From assembly GCF_958979055.1 (NCBI RefSeq), contig NC_084891.1:26745501-26809500 (forward strand): DNA of 64,000 nt, in the 5' to 3' direction. Position 1 is the first letter of the stretch. Every line of letters begins with the position of its first letter. Under the pieces are notes generated by a model. The model did no database searches and was not told where the DNA came from. It saw only the letters and a program-made list of their open reading frames with translations. The translations under genes were made by a program, and so were the position numbers. This stretch comes from Alnus glutinosa (taxonomy: Eukaryota > Streptophyta > Magnoliopsida > Fagales > Betulaceae). Positions 9,915-21,895 of the stretch are shown one piece after another.

Positions 9915-12900
9915 TCAGATCGATGCAATATCCTCACTGATTTTTGTCACACGCACCGGGCAACCGCTTTTTAATCTTGAAAAAAGCGCCCACTTCTCAG
10001 TTCTTCTGTCTGGGTCGATCACCTTCCACCTGAAACAAATCATTTAAATTCAAGAATACTAGTTTTGTAAGGTTGTTCGAGACAGGTTCTGCGGCTGCCT
10101 CAATTTCAATAGCCTACGATCCGAACAACAAATTTCGAAGGGATCCCTATCCAATTTTTGGGTATGTCCGATCTTATGACAACAAAAGACAAAAAGAAAA
10201 ATTTCATTTATAAATCTTTGTCTTTCATCATTTTTGTAAAAAAATATCTATTTATCAATTTAAGATATTTATATTTTAATTTCAACCTGTTTGAATTTTT
10301 TCGTTAAATTCTAAATTTTCAAAATATCATTGTGTTTATCTTTTTAAAAAAATTATAATAATTTTTAAAGATTCAAGCATGAGTATTTTTGAAAATTTTA
10401 TTAATTTCTGACCAACACCCAACACCTAAACTCTAGCAATAATTTTGAAATTAAAAAAATTAAAAAATAAATACTCTAAATTGATACTTTTTAAAATTTA
10501 AGTATTTTTTTACAAAAGTGATGAAAAAAAAATAATAAGTTATAAGTGAAGTTCTAAAAAAAAAAAAAAAAGAAAAAAAAAAATCACCTGTATGTGATGA
10601 TCAGACGGTGGAGAAAGACGAGCATCATGGCTTTGGCCATGTTCATCCCAAGGCATGTCCTCCCTCCCATCCCGAAAGCTAAGAAGCTGTATGGTTTTGA
10701 CTCATCCTGTCCATGGGAGAGAGAGAACACCCCATCAAAAATTTAAAGAAATTAATTTTGCAAATTTCTTATTTCTCCTCATTGTTTTATTAAAATTGAG
10801 ATTAATTCCTACATCAAATCTCGGAGGATTGAATTCGTTTGGATCACTGTACACCACAGGATCCAGGTGTATCGATCTAGCATCAATATTAACGTTCCAC
10901 CCTCTCTTGATCTTAAATCCTACAGTGCCACATCATATTAAATTAAATTAGATAAAATAAGCCTTAATTAAGGAGACTATAATATCCTTCTCAGTTTGCA
11001 CACCATGCCATGACATAAACAAACACAAACCTTCAATCTCACAGTCTTGGAGGGCTTGTCTTGGGAACCATGGTACGACGGATGCCATTCTTAAGGATTC
11101 TTTTACAACCTGTCACTCACCATCATTTATTTTAATCATACCATGAAAAAATAAAAATTACTGGAGATCATTTTCTGAAAAAATAAACGGTGAAGATGAA
11201 ACTGAATTAGAGTGAGTACCTTAGAAGCATAAGGCATCTCACTAAGATCTTCTAGTGAAAGATATGACATGGATGAAATCTTTTTTGCCACGTGCAATTG
11301 TTCATTCTGCTCCAATCAGCAAATTAATCAGCATTTAAGAAAGAAATAGAAAAAAAAAACACAAACACAAACACACTATCAAAGCATCTACTATCGATAT
11401 GAACAACGTTTAATTTTGACTTAAATTCATCATTTTTTTAATTATTAGTTTAAGTTTTTGAAATAAGTAATGAATTAATATACTATCAGAGTAGAGGTAT
11501 TGAATTCGAACCCTAAGTGTCTCGAGGACCTCTTGGTTCTCGTCTAGGAATTTGACCATCCATGTGATTGCACTTGCTGTTGTATCCTGACCTGCAAGTT
11601 ATCTTCCCTCATGTAAGATGGGCATTCAGCAAAATTATGCTCTTGGCAAAAGGAGACATGTTTGTCCACATCTTTAATTACTAACCTGCAATAATCATGG
11701 TTAAGATGTTGTCTTTAATCTCTGCATCTGTTAGCCTAGGAGCTTCATCACTAGATGCTTTATCATCCTCCATCAACATCTGTTGTAGAAAATCTTCATG
11801 ATCGGCTTCTGTGCCTCTTCTTCTTCCACTAATTGACTTCTCCAATATGTTAATTATTCTTTTTCTGGCCTGAATTGTCATTTCCGAGTCTCAATTTCAT
11901 CAAACATATTCATTATGTCGCAACATATATACTATTAAATCTGTAAAATTTAATCTAAATAATGAAATAAATCCTCTCCATTTCAGCGACATAATTGTCA
12001 TATATATAGCTCATTGACTTGGAAGCCCAATTTTCAGATATATGGGCTTTTATGAGTAGGTTTACCTGAAGGCCTTTATGAAATCTTGTCCAAGGTAACC
12101 TCAAAGGGAATGCAAGCATTGCTTCACAAACTTGAGAGACCTCCTTTTGCAACATCTCCAGTTCATGCCCGCTCTCTAGACTTAACAGCATTTTGCACAT
12201 AGCTTTGCAAGTTATCTGCAACAAATAATAATCCCAAAATCAATACCAGATGAACTCTCAACCATTGGTAGACATCAAACAAATCCCTCACAAGTGAAGA
12301 TTTTTTGGACTAGTAACGGTTGACTTGACATGTCAAGAAAAGGGTTGAGGTTCCCAATTATTAGACTGCCCGAATTTTTGAAATTCGGGTGGACTAAGAG
12401 AGAGGTTGCAGGGTTTACTTGTTCTAAGTAGTTGGTCCCGCATCTTAGGCTACTCGAAATAGGTGAGTCCAGCAATCACCTCTTTTAAGTTGTTTGAAAT
12501 TTTTGATAAATTCGAATAACGTAATAACAAGAAATTAAATCTCAATAAGAAGGAAAGTGGTTTGACTTTGGTTGTAAATGAAATATAATTAGGGTTAGCA
12601 ATTTTTGACACGACATGCGAATCCGACACAAAATTAAAGAGTTATGGTTGATAAGTTTGACCCGTTTAATTAAATGGGTTGTGTTAAAGTTGATCTATAT
12701 AATCTTATACCCATGGTTTGATGCGACTTAAATACGATATTCGACATAATGATAGACAATTTTTAACATGATTCTTGAACTCGGCATGAACCCAATACAA
12801 AATTAGAGGGTTTAGGTTGAAGAGTTTGACTCGCATTAAATGCGTCGGGTTGGAGTTGAATTATATAGTTTTATACCCATGCCTCGAGACGACCCGAACC

Positions 12901-13763
12901 CGATACGCGAACACGAATTGCCATCGCCAGATATAGTAGCTCAAGGCCGGGCTCGGCCCATTGGAGTCAGCTCAAGTTTATTTGTAAGAATTTTGTTGGG
13001 CCAGAACTGAGATATAGAGTAGGTGACCTTATATCCAATTGTTTGCAGGCCTGAGGCATGATCAAAGAGAGAAAAGAAAAGAGTCTGCATATATCAACGA
13101 GCAAACCCAAAATTTACCTCGAGTGCTTCATCGAGTACGACCACAGTGCTTGCATGTTCCCAGCCGCGAAGAGTTTCCACAACCAGTTCATCAAACTGTT
13201 TGATGAAGACTGATATGGAGCTTGTTGAGAACAAAGTGGCGAGACGGCTACGGATCAGCTTGTGCTCTTGGTGAGCTGCGCATAGAAGGCTTTGATCTCC
13301 CACCAGCTCCGCGATTGACCTTATGTATCTCTTGGTGAATTTTCCCAAGTCATTGTTTAAGATTGCCTTGGCGGATTCCGTGCTCGAAACAAAAACATGC
13401 GTCTCCCCGAAGAGATTAGTCCTGAAGCAGTTCCCGTACCTGAATAAAACAACTAGGCTTAATTATTAGGGTGCTGAAGAGATGGAGTCAGAAAATAGAA
13501 ACAGAGGCGTTTGCGGTTTACCGGAGACGGCGAACTCGGACAAAGTCGTAGAAGCCTCTGCCACTGTTGATGGAAGCCATGAACTGCAGGGTCTCTCCAA
13601 TCAATGGCAATCCTCGACTCCCCGGAGGAATACCAGCTGTTGATTCTCTTCTTTGGAACCGCATCATCTTCACCATTTGACAAGTAAAAAACAACAAGGC
13701 ACCCAAAACAAACAAAGTGTAGCAGGAAATGAAAGGTTGATCATGAGGCGAAAGGGGAAGCAT
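9915..13763 (-). CDS. Cytochrome P450, CYP85 clan (CYP722-like), 10 exons, 494 aa
   Basis: Exons in transcript order: 13763-13522, 13439-13118, 12215-12066, 11869-11686, 11591-11512, 11306-11220, 11109-11031, 10919-10813, 10706-10588 and 10029-9915. All junctions are GT-AG and in phase, giving 495 codons with stop. Landmarks in order: hydrophobic N-terminal anchor (about residues 12-30), proline hinge PPGSRGLPLIGE, I-helix AGQDTT (oxygen activation), K-helix ESLR (ExxR), NPPRF, and the heme loop FGMGGRTCLG with the cysteine ligand. The tail WKVIDPDRRTEKWALFSRLKSG resembles CYP722 as I remember it; CYP707/CYP716 are alternatives. Expected: ER-anchored monooxygenase using NADPH-P450 reductase, on a hormone- or terpenoid-type substrate. 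The substrate cannot be told from sequence. No lesion is visible. Confidence 0.9.
10196..10555. mobile_element. MITE family D copy inside P450 intron 9
   Basis: The left arm AAAATTTCATTTATAAATC...CTTTCATCATTTTTGT is mirrored at the right by ACAAAAGTGATGAAA...TTATAAGTGAAGTTC. The better-preserved copy at 33817-34304 shows the same arms. It lies wholly within the intron between exons 9 and 10. Confidence 0.6.
11435..11511. mobile_element. TRIM LTR-end/PBS fragment abutting P450 exon 5
   Basis: The phrase TACTATCAGAG...TTGAATTCGAACC aligns with the LTR-end, PBS and leader of the TRIM at 26750-27035 (TGCTATCAAAACC...TTGAATTCGAACC). The fragment ends exactly at the P450 exon 5 donor, so the intron begins GTTCGAATTC on the minus strand. 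Confidence 0.55.
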
Positions 13764-13860
13764 TTTCGTTCAGCTACGCACGCTGGGTGGGGTGGCAGTG
13801 ATCGATCCAGTACCATCAATATTTCATTATTTTGCAATATATATAGGAGCAATTAACAGA
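13764..13860 (-). promoter_or_regulatory. P450 core promoter with TATA box
   Basis: On the minus strand, CCTATATATATTGC lies at about 13834-13847, some 75 bases upstream of the start codon. This is a normal plant TATA position giving a short leader. Confidence 0.55.
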
Positions 13861-14506
13861 GTCTAAATCGGTAAGGGAAGGGCCACGCGTGCGGTGGAGA
13901 CCATGGTGCTTGAATTTTGGCCGACAGCCTCTTAAGTTGTTTTTGAAATATCGGTTTCCACTTTGAAACCAAAGTGGACGGACGGCTCTCCATGGAGTTA
14001 AAAACCATTTTTATTTTTAAATTATTATTCATTTTGATCCCCGAAGATAAGGGAACGGGAATAATAAATAGGGGTTGTGAAAGAGGGCTTTGGAACATGG
14101 TACTTTACTATCTACGTGAGGGATTAGGATATTTATAATTATTTGTATGTATTTGAGAGAATTTTAACAGGTAATTGTGAGAGATTATTTATAAGATTTA
14201 CTTGACCAAATAAAAATTAGACTGTCTAATCATTTATTCAGTTAAGTAGGTCTTAAAAGTGGGTCTTTCAAAATTACCTGTCTGAATTCTCTTAAATTTT
14301 AACAAATAATTATAAATAATCTGATTCCCAAACGAGATACACTCAAAAAGATTAGGCGTTGTTGGGCAAAAGCTCAAGCGGACAGACTTATTGGTGAGTG
14401 GATCGACAGCTAGATAATTAATGATGTGCTTATTTAAAGGGTTAGTCCATTTTGGAGGTTATTTGACAAATTAAACAATTAACGGGTGGTGAAAGGAAAG
14501 GGAAAT
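13861..14506. other. Intergenic between P450 promoter and LINE; no gene seen
   Basis: This is upstream DNA of the P450. It has moderate complexity up to 14100 and is A+T-rich after that. Open frame 13853-14098 (minus) has no family resemblance. Confidence 0.4.
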
Positions 14507-14522
14507 AGTAATACCCTATTCT

Positions 14523-16937
14523 GATGGGTTCCGTCTTCTTGGACGTCTTATTTCGCCCAACCCTCCATCAGTGTTTACTGTTAGGGATTTTCTGGTTCAT
14601 GCTTGGAAGTTTGTCGGTCTCTTTACGGTTGACTCTCTCCCTGGTGACCGCCTACTATTTTCTTTCCCATCTGCGGACCTGGTTCACAAACTTATGGACA
14701 ATGGTCCATGGAATATTAAGGGTGCTTTGTTGGTTGTTAAACCCTGGCCTCAAGAATTAGCCATTGAGGAGGTTGATCTCTCCACATGTGATTTTTGGGT
14801 GCAGGTACATGGTCTTCCGTTGCAGAATATGACTGCTGTTAATGCTATTAAGATAGGCAAAAAGTTCATTGGAGAGGTGCTTAATGTTGAAAATGGTGAT
14901 AAAAAAGGGATTATCGCACATCACCATCTCCGTATCCGGATTGCAGTCAATGTTTTACTCCCTCTTCATCCAGGGTTTTTCCTTCCTCGTCAAGGGCTCT
15001 CTTCAATTTGGATTAAGTTCCTTTACGAGCGTTTAGCTGATTATTGCGTTTTCTGTGGCTTGATTGGTCATCGTAAAAATTATTGCCTAAGTCCTCTGCA
15101 ACCAAATCAGCCAGAGTTGTTTGCTCACTCTCTCTGTGGTTATGTTTACCCGGGTACTAGATTGCCACCTCCTCGTTCAGCTCGTGTTCCTTCAGCTGGC
15201 TCTTCTTCTTCTTTGCGTTGCTCTGAAGACACTGTTCCTGGTTTGCACTCTCCCATGGAGGTTTCCCATAATAGCAGAAGTCGTTCGTTTTTCAGTGACT
15301 CTCCTCCAGTGAAGCATGGACGAGATTTTTTTGGTTTGCCTGGCCATCCTTTTGCCACATCTCCCCACTCGGCTGCTGACAAGTGTTCAAAGGGTAAGGA
15401 AAAATATATTTACCCCCAGGACCCTATAAATATCCCCTCACTTTCACAGTCGGTGTTCCACGAAGCCAGATATTTGCCTCATCCAGAATGTCCTCCGGGA
15501 TTTAGGACTTTTAAGGAACCTTCTTTACACACGGGCCCATCCATCACTGGTCCGATTATTCAGGGCCTTACTGATCAGCACAGCTCCACAGGCCACTTAC
15601 AGCTTGCCCAGCAATTGACGGGAGTTATGGGCCATTCTTCTTCTGGTCTCACCTTGTTTGGACCTTCCGCTCTTCATTTCTACCATGGGCCAAGTTCTAC
15701 TTTCTCTGATGTCTCCACTCGTGATCCTGACATGTTGCTGCCGTCTCCTTCTTCCCTGCATCGTGACCTGCATGTCAGCCATCCATGATCCTCTCATTTC
15801 TTCACTGATACACTTGGATCCCTTGGTATTTCTCAACTTGCCTTTCACCCTGATTCCCAGCACTTTCCTATCGCTAGTCAGCCTCAGGTTTACACAAACC
15901 CTATTATTTCTATCCCACCATCCACTGTCCAGGTCTCCCCTCATCCAACACCAAACCCTAGTACTTATACTGTTCCCAATATCCTTAAATCATCACATGC
16001 TAGGCCCTCTCAGTCTTCCTCCCGTCTTCATCCTTATCAGAGGTGTAGCGACCCACCCCCAATGACACAATATTGTCCGCTTTTGGCTCCCCAAACCAGA
16101 CTTCCCAGGAGGTCACCCATCCTTGGATTGCTCTCGCAGAAGCACGTTTAACTGCGGAGTTCTTGATAGGTTCATGACCATCACGGCTTTAAAACGCGTT
16201 GTTGTGGTATCAGAGCATGCCGCAGCCATGGTGACCCCACCCACAATATTGTCCTCTTTGGTATCTTGGGACTACTTGAACCCTCAACCTCAAGGCTTTG
16301 TTCCTTACACCCAACCATTTGGGCTCCAGACGCGTTGTGTCATAAAGGGTGCATTTATACATATAAGCACATCCTCATTCCCAGGCGATGTGGGACGTCA
16401 CAAGAGGCCTAAGACAGTTTCGATTGACCATGGGAAAAAAATAGTCTCGGTTGATCAAGCATCGGATGTTGCTGCTGTGTACCCTTCTCCGCTTTCCGAG
16501 TTGAGTAAGGTGTCTGGACATAAGCGGGTTGCTGTTTCTGATATCTCTAACCTATTCCCAAATCCATCAAAAAAAAGTTAAACACGCCTAATACCACACA
16601 GGACAGGATGTTACTTGCAGCTCATTCACTCTCTGCTTTGAAGAATTCCCCAGCTGCTCCAACGACGCCATTTTTATTGAGGGTTTCCGGTCCTGCTGAC
16701 TTAGCCCCTTTCACTTTGGCTAACTCCTCTGTTGCTGAGTCCTCTCCTACTACTCGGATGGATTCTGTGGGATTGCAATCTTCTACTGTACCTTTGTCTA
16801 GGAAGGTGTATAAGGTTGCTAAAAAATCTAGGAGTGTCACACAGTTGCTTTTGTTGGAAGCTGATTCTTTTGCAGAGGCTAATACCACTACTCCCCTTGA
16901 GGCGGCTGGCTTGGCCAAGCCCCCTCCTGCAATATGA
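14523..16937 (+). pseudogene. LINE ORF1 (gag-like, DUF4283 and zinc knuckle), broken
   Basis: The frame is open from the first base of the element (DGFRLLGRLISPNPPSV), so the start codon was lost to 5' truncation. The DUF4283 region runs to about 14940 (FTVRDFLVHAWKF, DNGPWNIKGALLV). A CCHC knuckle CVFCGLIGHRKNYC lies at 15045-15090. The Pro/Ser-rich C-terminal half is damaged: a frameshift near 15785, the Cassandra LTR at 16044-16402, and a one-base shift in the A8 run at about 16569-16576. Beyond that the frame resumes to the TGA at 16935-16937, which overlaps the ORF2 ATG as ATGA. The product would bind the LINE RNA; it cannot be made now. Confidence 0.88.
16044..16402 (-). mobile_element. 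Cassandra-type solo LTR carrying a 5S rRNA-like segment
   Basis: On the minus strand it begins TGTGACGTCCCACATCGCC and ends GGGTGGGTCGCTACA, i.e. TG...CA with short inverted ends. About 16093-16170 holds the complement of the 3' two-thirds of plant 5S rRNA (AACTCCGCAGTTAA, GATGGGTGACCTCCTGGGAA), including the internal pol III promoter region. This is the hallmark of Cassandra TRIMs. AGAGG occurs on each side (16039-16043 and 16403-16407), a 5-bp target duplication. No internal domain or second LTR is present, so it is a solo LTR. It is not a functional 5S gene. Confidence 0.93.
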
Positions 16938-19900
16938 TTACTTTATCTTGGAATTGTAGAGGTTTATCTCAACCCTCTATAATTCGTAGTCTTAAGGTTC
17001 TTGTCAGGAAGCATAATCCTGATATTGTATTTTTGTCAGAAACTAAGGCTGCTCCTTTTGTTACTGCCCCAATTTTGCATCAACTGAGGTATACTTTGAT
17101 GGTTCACGCTCTTCCCTCTAGCTCGCAGGGACGTCTTTTGCTTGCTTGGAAACCGGATGTAAATATTGTAACTTTTTATGTCACTTGTAATATTATATGT
17201 GTTTGGTATTATTCGGATGCTCCTCTTGTTAAATGTTTGCTAACTTTTGTTTATGGTCCTCCATACAAGAACCTTTGCCCAACTTTTTGGAAAGCTATGA
17301 GTGATCTTGGGATTTCTTACAATGATCCGTGGGTTTGCATTGGGGATTTTAATGCCATAAATTCTCCTGATGATAAATTTGGGGGTCGTGTTTTCGATTC
17401 TTTTTCTCCAAACCTACTTTCACACTTCATGGATGGTTTTGGAATGATTGACTTAGGATTTAGCGGTAATCCGTTTACGTGTTCTAACCATAGACAAGGC
17501 TCTAGTTTAATCAAGGAGAGACTTGATCGGGGTATTGCAAATTGTAACTGGATCCTCCTTCGTATTCGGTAGTTCATCTCCCAGCTCATAGCTTTGATCA
17601 CTGTCCGCTTCTTTTGAATACTAGTCACCTAGCTCCTTCTCTCCCTCGTCCATTTCGGTTTGAAGAGTTTTGGACAAAAGATCCAACTTGTGGTGTTGTT
17701 ATTGAAGAAGCTTGGTCCCCTTTTATTGTTGGTTCCCCTTCTTACTGTCTGACAAAAAAACTCAAGCTTACAAAGGAGGCTATAAAATTTTGGAATCAGC
17801 ATTATTTTGGAAATATTAAATCTAAGTTGGATCGTAATCTTTTTTTGCTTGATGAGGTTCAACAGGCTCATCCCTCGGATGCTAATTTAGCAAAGGAGCT
17901 TCATCTTCAATCTTTGTTGGATGATTATCTTCTTCAGGAAGAGTCTCTTTGGAAGACTAAATCTCGGGAGTTATGGCTTACGGCAACAGATTTGAATACC
18001 AGATGCTTCCACACTAGCACTATTATCCGTCGTCGGCGTAATTCTATTTCTCTTCTACAAACCCCGGGTGGGGGATGGATTTCTGATCGGACTGATATTG
18101 GTCTTGCTTTTGTTGCACATTTCAAGAAGTTGTTTACTTCCACAAATCCGGTTTTCTCCCCTGACTTATTGGACCTTTTCAATCCAGTAATTTCGGAGCT
18201 TGACAATAATCTATTGTGTGCTACCCCCACTGAAGCCGAGGTTTTTGCTTCCCTGCTTAGTTTGGGTAAGGAAAAAGCTCCTGGTCTTGATGGCTTCATT
18301 GCTTTATTCTATGTCAAATATTGGGACTGTATCAAGACTACTGTATTGCTGGTTGTTGGTAATTTTTTTGATTCTAACTCATTGCTTAGAGCACAGAATC
18401 ATACTTTCATTGCTTTAATTCTAAAACGATTAGGAGCCTCTGCTGTTAATCACTTTCGGCCTATTAGTCTTTGTAACATTATTTACAAGATTATCTCTAA
18501 GCTATTGGCTAACAGACTCAAGCCCCTTTTATCGAAGATTATTTCTCCCTTTCAAACTGCTTTTGTGCCAAGTCATCATATACAGGATAATTCTATTCTT
18601 TCTCATGAGATGCTCCACTCTCTCAAGAATAAAAGGGGCAGGGGTGGTTTAATGGCTGTCAATATTGATATGGAAAAAGCCTTCGATAAAATGGAATGGG
18701 GCTTCCTCATGATTATTATGGAGAAATTGGGTTTTCACCCAATTTGGATTAATTGGATTCGGATTTGTATCTCTACTTCTTCTTTCTCAATCCTGCTGAA
18801 TGGATCCCCTTTTGGTCATTTTAGGCCTTCTCGTGGTTTACGGCAAGGTGACCCGCTTTCGCCTTTTCTATTTATTTTAGGTACTGAGGTAATTTCCAGA
18901 CTCCTACACCAAAGTTTACAGGGATTTAAGATTTCTCGAAGATGTTTTCCTTTAACTCATCTTCTGTTTGCGGATGATCTGATGATCTTCACTCATGCCA
19001 CCTCCTCGGAAGCTGGTATTATTAAGGATTGTTTGACTAAATATAATCTTTGGTCGGATCAGTCGGTTAATACGGATAAATCTAATATTCTGTTTAGCGC
19101 AAATACCTCTGCTTCTTCCAGGGCCAGTATTCTGGATATTCTCCCTTACGCTGTGACTCCTATCTCTGCCAAGCATTTGGGTCTGCCAATGTTTTTTGGA
19201 CGTTCTAAACAATCTTCCTTTTTGGATATTCTCCAAAAGGTCAAGGGGAAAATTGAGGGATGGAGATCGAAAACTTTATCACAGGCTGGAAAATTGGTGT
19301 TGATTAAAGTGGTAGCTTCCTCTATCCCTTTTTATGCAATGAGTTCTTTTTTGTTCCCTGACATCCTTTGCCATCGACTAGATTCTGCTTTCAGGAACTT
19401 CTGGTAGGGTTTTCCTGTCAATAAAGCTCATAATCTTTCTCTGAAATCGTGGAATTCGATATGTCTGCCAAAAGATCAGGGTGGTTTGGGTTTCCGTCTA
19501 ATGAAAGATATCAATGTTTCTCTTATTGCCAAACTCGGTTGGAAGATTCTTGTTAATCACAATGCTCTTTGGATTCCCCTCTTCAAGGAGAAATATATTA
19601 AATATGGTACTCTGCTCCCCTGCCCTTTAAGCACTGGTTCTTATATATGGAATGGTATTACTTCTGTTGTCCCTTTGCTAAAGTTAGGTTCTTGTTATAT
19701 ACCTCATTCCTCAAGTTCTCTGGATATTTGGCTTTCGCCATGGATTCCTACTTTGCCCAATTTCCAACCTGTGCCTCGAATTCCAAGACTTAGCTTCGAT
19801 TACCCTTTGGCGATCTCGGATCTTATTCATCCACAGTTTTTGACTTGGAATTTATCTCTTCTACTTTTTCTTTTTGACCAAGTAACATTTTCAGAAATTC

Positions 19901-21018
19901 TTAAAGTCTCTATTCAAGATATGTCTGATTCTCTTATTTGGACTGCTTCGGCTTCAAGGGTTTTTTCTACTAAGACGGCTCATCATTTATATTCTTCCTC
20001 TCGATCACCTCCAATTTCGCCTGTTGCTCCTATCAGCTGGAAAGGTTTATGGAAGCTGAAGCTGAATCATCGACTCAAACTTTTCCTATGGAAAATGGTC
20101 TAGAACATTGTCCCCACAAAGGATCGTATTGCGCAATCTATCGTCACTTCTCAGAGGGATTCTTCATGTTCTCTATGTTCTACTTTACCTGATTCACAGC
20201 TTCATCTTTTTTTCTCATGCCCTATTGCGAAGGTTATTTGGAGGAATTCTTTTTGGCCATTGGACATTACTGCCCTCTGTATCTCTGATATTTTTGATTG
20301 GCTACATATTATTCTTCATCCGGAGTTAATAGGCATCCCTCCTGTAGATTTTCATCTTTTCCAGATTTTTGCAATGGTAGCCTGTGATCGTATCTGGTAC
20401 TCTCGCAACAAGGCTCATCATGATGGCTGGATTCCGAATGCTTTATCAATCTCAGCTGATGTTAATCGTTCATCTCGGACTCACTTTCGGGCTTGGTCAA
20501 ACAAACTATCTCCTGTTCCCCATGTCTGGACAAAGCTTGCTCCTCTCTGCTTCAAAATTAATTATGATACTGCTATCCGCAGGAATTTTTCAGCGCAAGC
20601 AGCTGTTTGTCGAGATTCAACAGGTGCTATTATTCATGTTTTGACGAGAATTAGTCCACCTTGCACTCCTTTGTATGGAGAAGCATCTGTAGCTCTTCTT
20701 GCAGCAACACTGTGCTCATCTTTGGGATTATCCCACGTAACTTTTGAAGGTGACTCCCTGACAGTCAACATTGTCATCAATAATCCTACGATTACTCAAG
20801 ACTGGCGTATCTCGTCAATCGTTTCGGATTTTATTTCGACTATTTCCCCCACTACTAGCTGGTCGGCTAGTAATATCAACCGAAATGCAAACTTCTGTGC
20901 CCACTATGTGGCTGATTGAGCCGTGACTAGATTTATTTCTAGCTACATTCCCACCTCTAGTTCGTCCATTCCTCCCTGTTTTGGAATGGATTTTTCTTTC
21001 TCTTTTAGAGTTCCTTGA
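16934..21018 (+). pseudogene. LINE ORF2: endonuclease, reverse transcriptase, zf-RVT, RNase H-like; broken
   Basis: It starts MITLSWNCRGL, the usual plant LINE endonuclease start, with SETKA and GDFNAI motifs. A one-base shift near 17560-17570 moves reading into the reverse transcriptase frame. That frame holds KAPGLDG, the PISLCN motif, AFDKMEWGF, GLRQGDPLSPFLF and the catalytic LLFADDLMIF at about 18958-18990. In-frame TAG at 19405 and 20101 and TGA at 20917 all fall where Trp is expected (FW-W-G, V-W-N, AD-W-A). The zf-RVT cysteines CSLC...HLFFSC lie near 20165-20220, and the RNase H-like domain (FEGDS) runs to 20930. The natural end is the TGA at 21016. Not functional. Confidence 0.9.
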
Positions 21019-21081
21019 CTCTTGTAAGTTTTGACTACTGTTGTACTTACAAAAAAAGAAGAAAAAGTAATACCCTATTCT

Positions 21082-21296
21082 TTTTCAAAGTGCCGGTGAA
21101 TCTAGGGGCAAAAACATCCATGCCTTTCAAAATTTTCCTAACGGTTGCGCTAAACGTCGACATTGAATTTCCGTCGCACACCTATCACTGTTCTGTTATG
21201 TGCTAAGAGCATTTCTAATGACAATTTTTTTTTTTTTAATGAAAAATAGCTAATAAAAACTTCTTTCTTTCTTTCTTTCTTTCTTTCTTTTCTTCT

Positions 21297-21334
<38 letters not shown>

Positions 21335-21617
21335 CTTTTCTATTTTAGAAAGCCATTTTCAAAACTACATCTAACAAGCTTATTTAAATCTCTTATCTAT
21401 TTTATTAAAATAATATTTTTTAAATTTTTTATTCATATTAATTTAAAACCCATCTTTACCAAAAATACTCACACTACTTCCACAGTTCCACCATAACTGA
21501 AAATCAACCAATCATCCAATTAATAGCAAACCAAACCTCAATCATCACAAAAAATACCCAATCAACCATAAAGCAACTATCACCCACTCCCCTTCCAAAA
21601 GAAAATCCCAAAAATAC
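21082..21617. other. Intergenic, CTTT microsatellite and poly(T)
   Basis: A (CTTT)n tract at about 21261-21295 runs into a T-only stretch to about 21335. No gene seen. Confidence 0.5.
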
Positions 21618-21895
21618 TTATGAGGGTGTTTGGCAACAAACAACTTATTCTCTTCATTTATTTTCATTTTTCTAAAAAATATTCAACTTCAAAACATTTT
21701 AATATTTTTCAACTTTTTTTATCACATCAATAATTTTTTTTATTACTATTCAAATAAAAAAATTCACTACAATACAATATATATTTTTTACTTTTCAATA
21801 CAAATTCTTTCTACTTTATATCATATCAACCACTTCTTACTACTATTAAAAAAAAAAAAAAAAAATTAACTCAACAATCTGTACCAAACACCACA
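21618..21895. mobile_element. MITE family B copy 3 (opposite orientation)
   Basis: It shares TCACATCAATAATTTTTT, TTCACTACAATACAAT and TACTTTATATCATATCA with the complement of the copy at 7670. The left end GAGGGTGTTTGGCAACAAAC and right end GTACCAAACACCACATT are inverted. Limits are approximate. Confidence 0.65.

Larger units (their letters stand above)
14507..21081 (+). mobile_element. 5'-truncated L1-type LINE with 16-bp target duplication
   Basis: AGTAATACCCTATTCT occurs at 14507-14522 and 21066-21081 and brackets the element exactly. The body starts inside ORF1 and finishes in a short A-rich tail (21049-21065, AAAAAAAGAAGAAAAA). Order: ORF1 (DUF4283 plus CCHC knuckle), ORF2 (endonuclease, reverse transcriptase, zf-RVT, RNase H-like). 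This is the standard architecture of plant L1 LINEs. A Cassandra LTR (16044-16402) is inserted in ORF1. Both ORFs are disabled. Without the inserted LTR and its extra duplication copy the LINE body is about 6.2 kb. Confidence 0.95.

Noticed and set aside
16093..16170. A 5S rRNA gene
   Set aside because: Only part of 5S is present, with changes, inside an LTR with Cassandra termini; not a functional rRNA gene.
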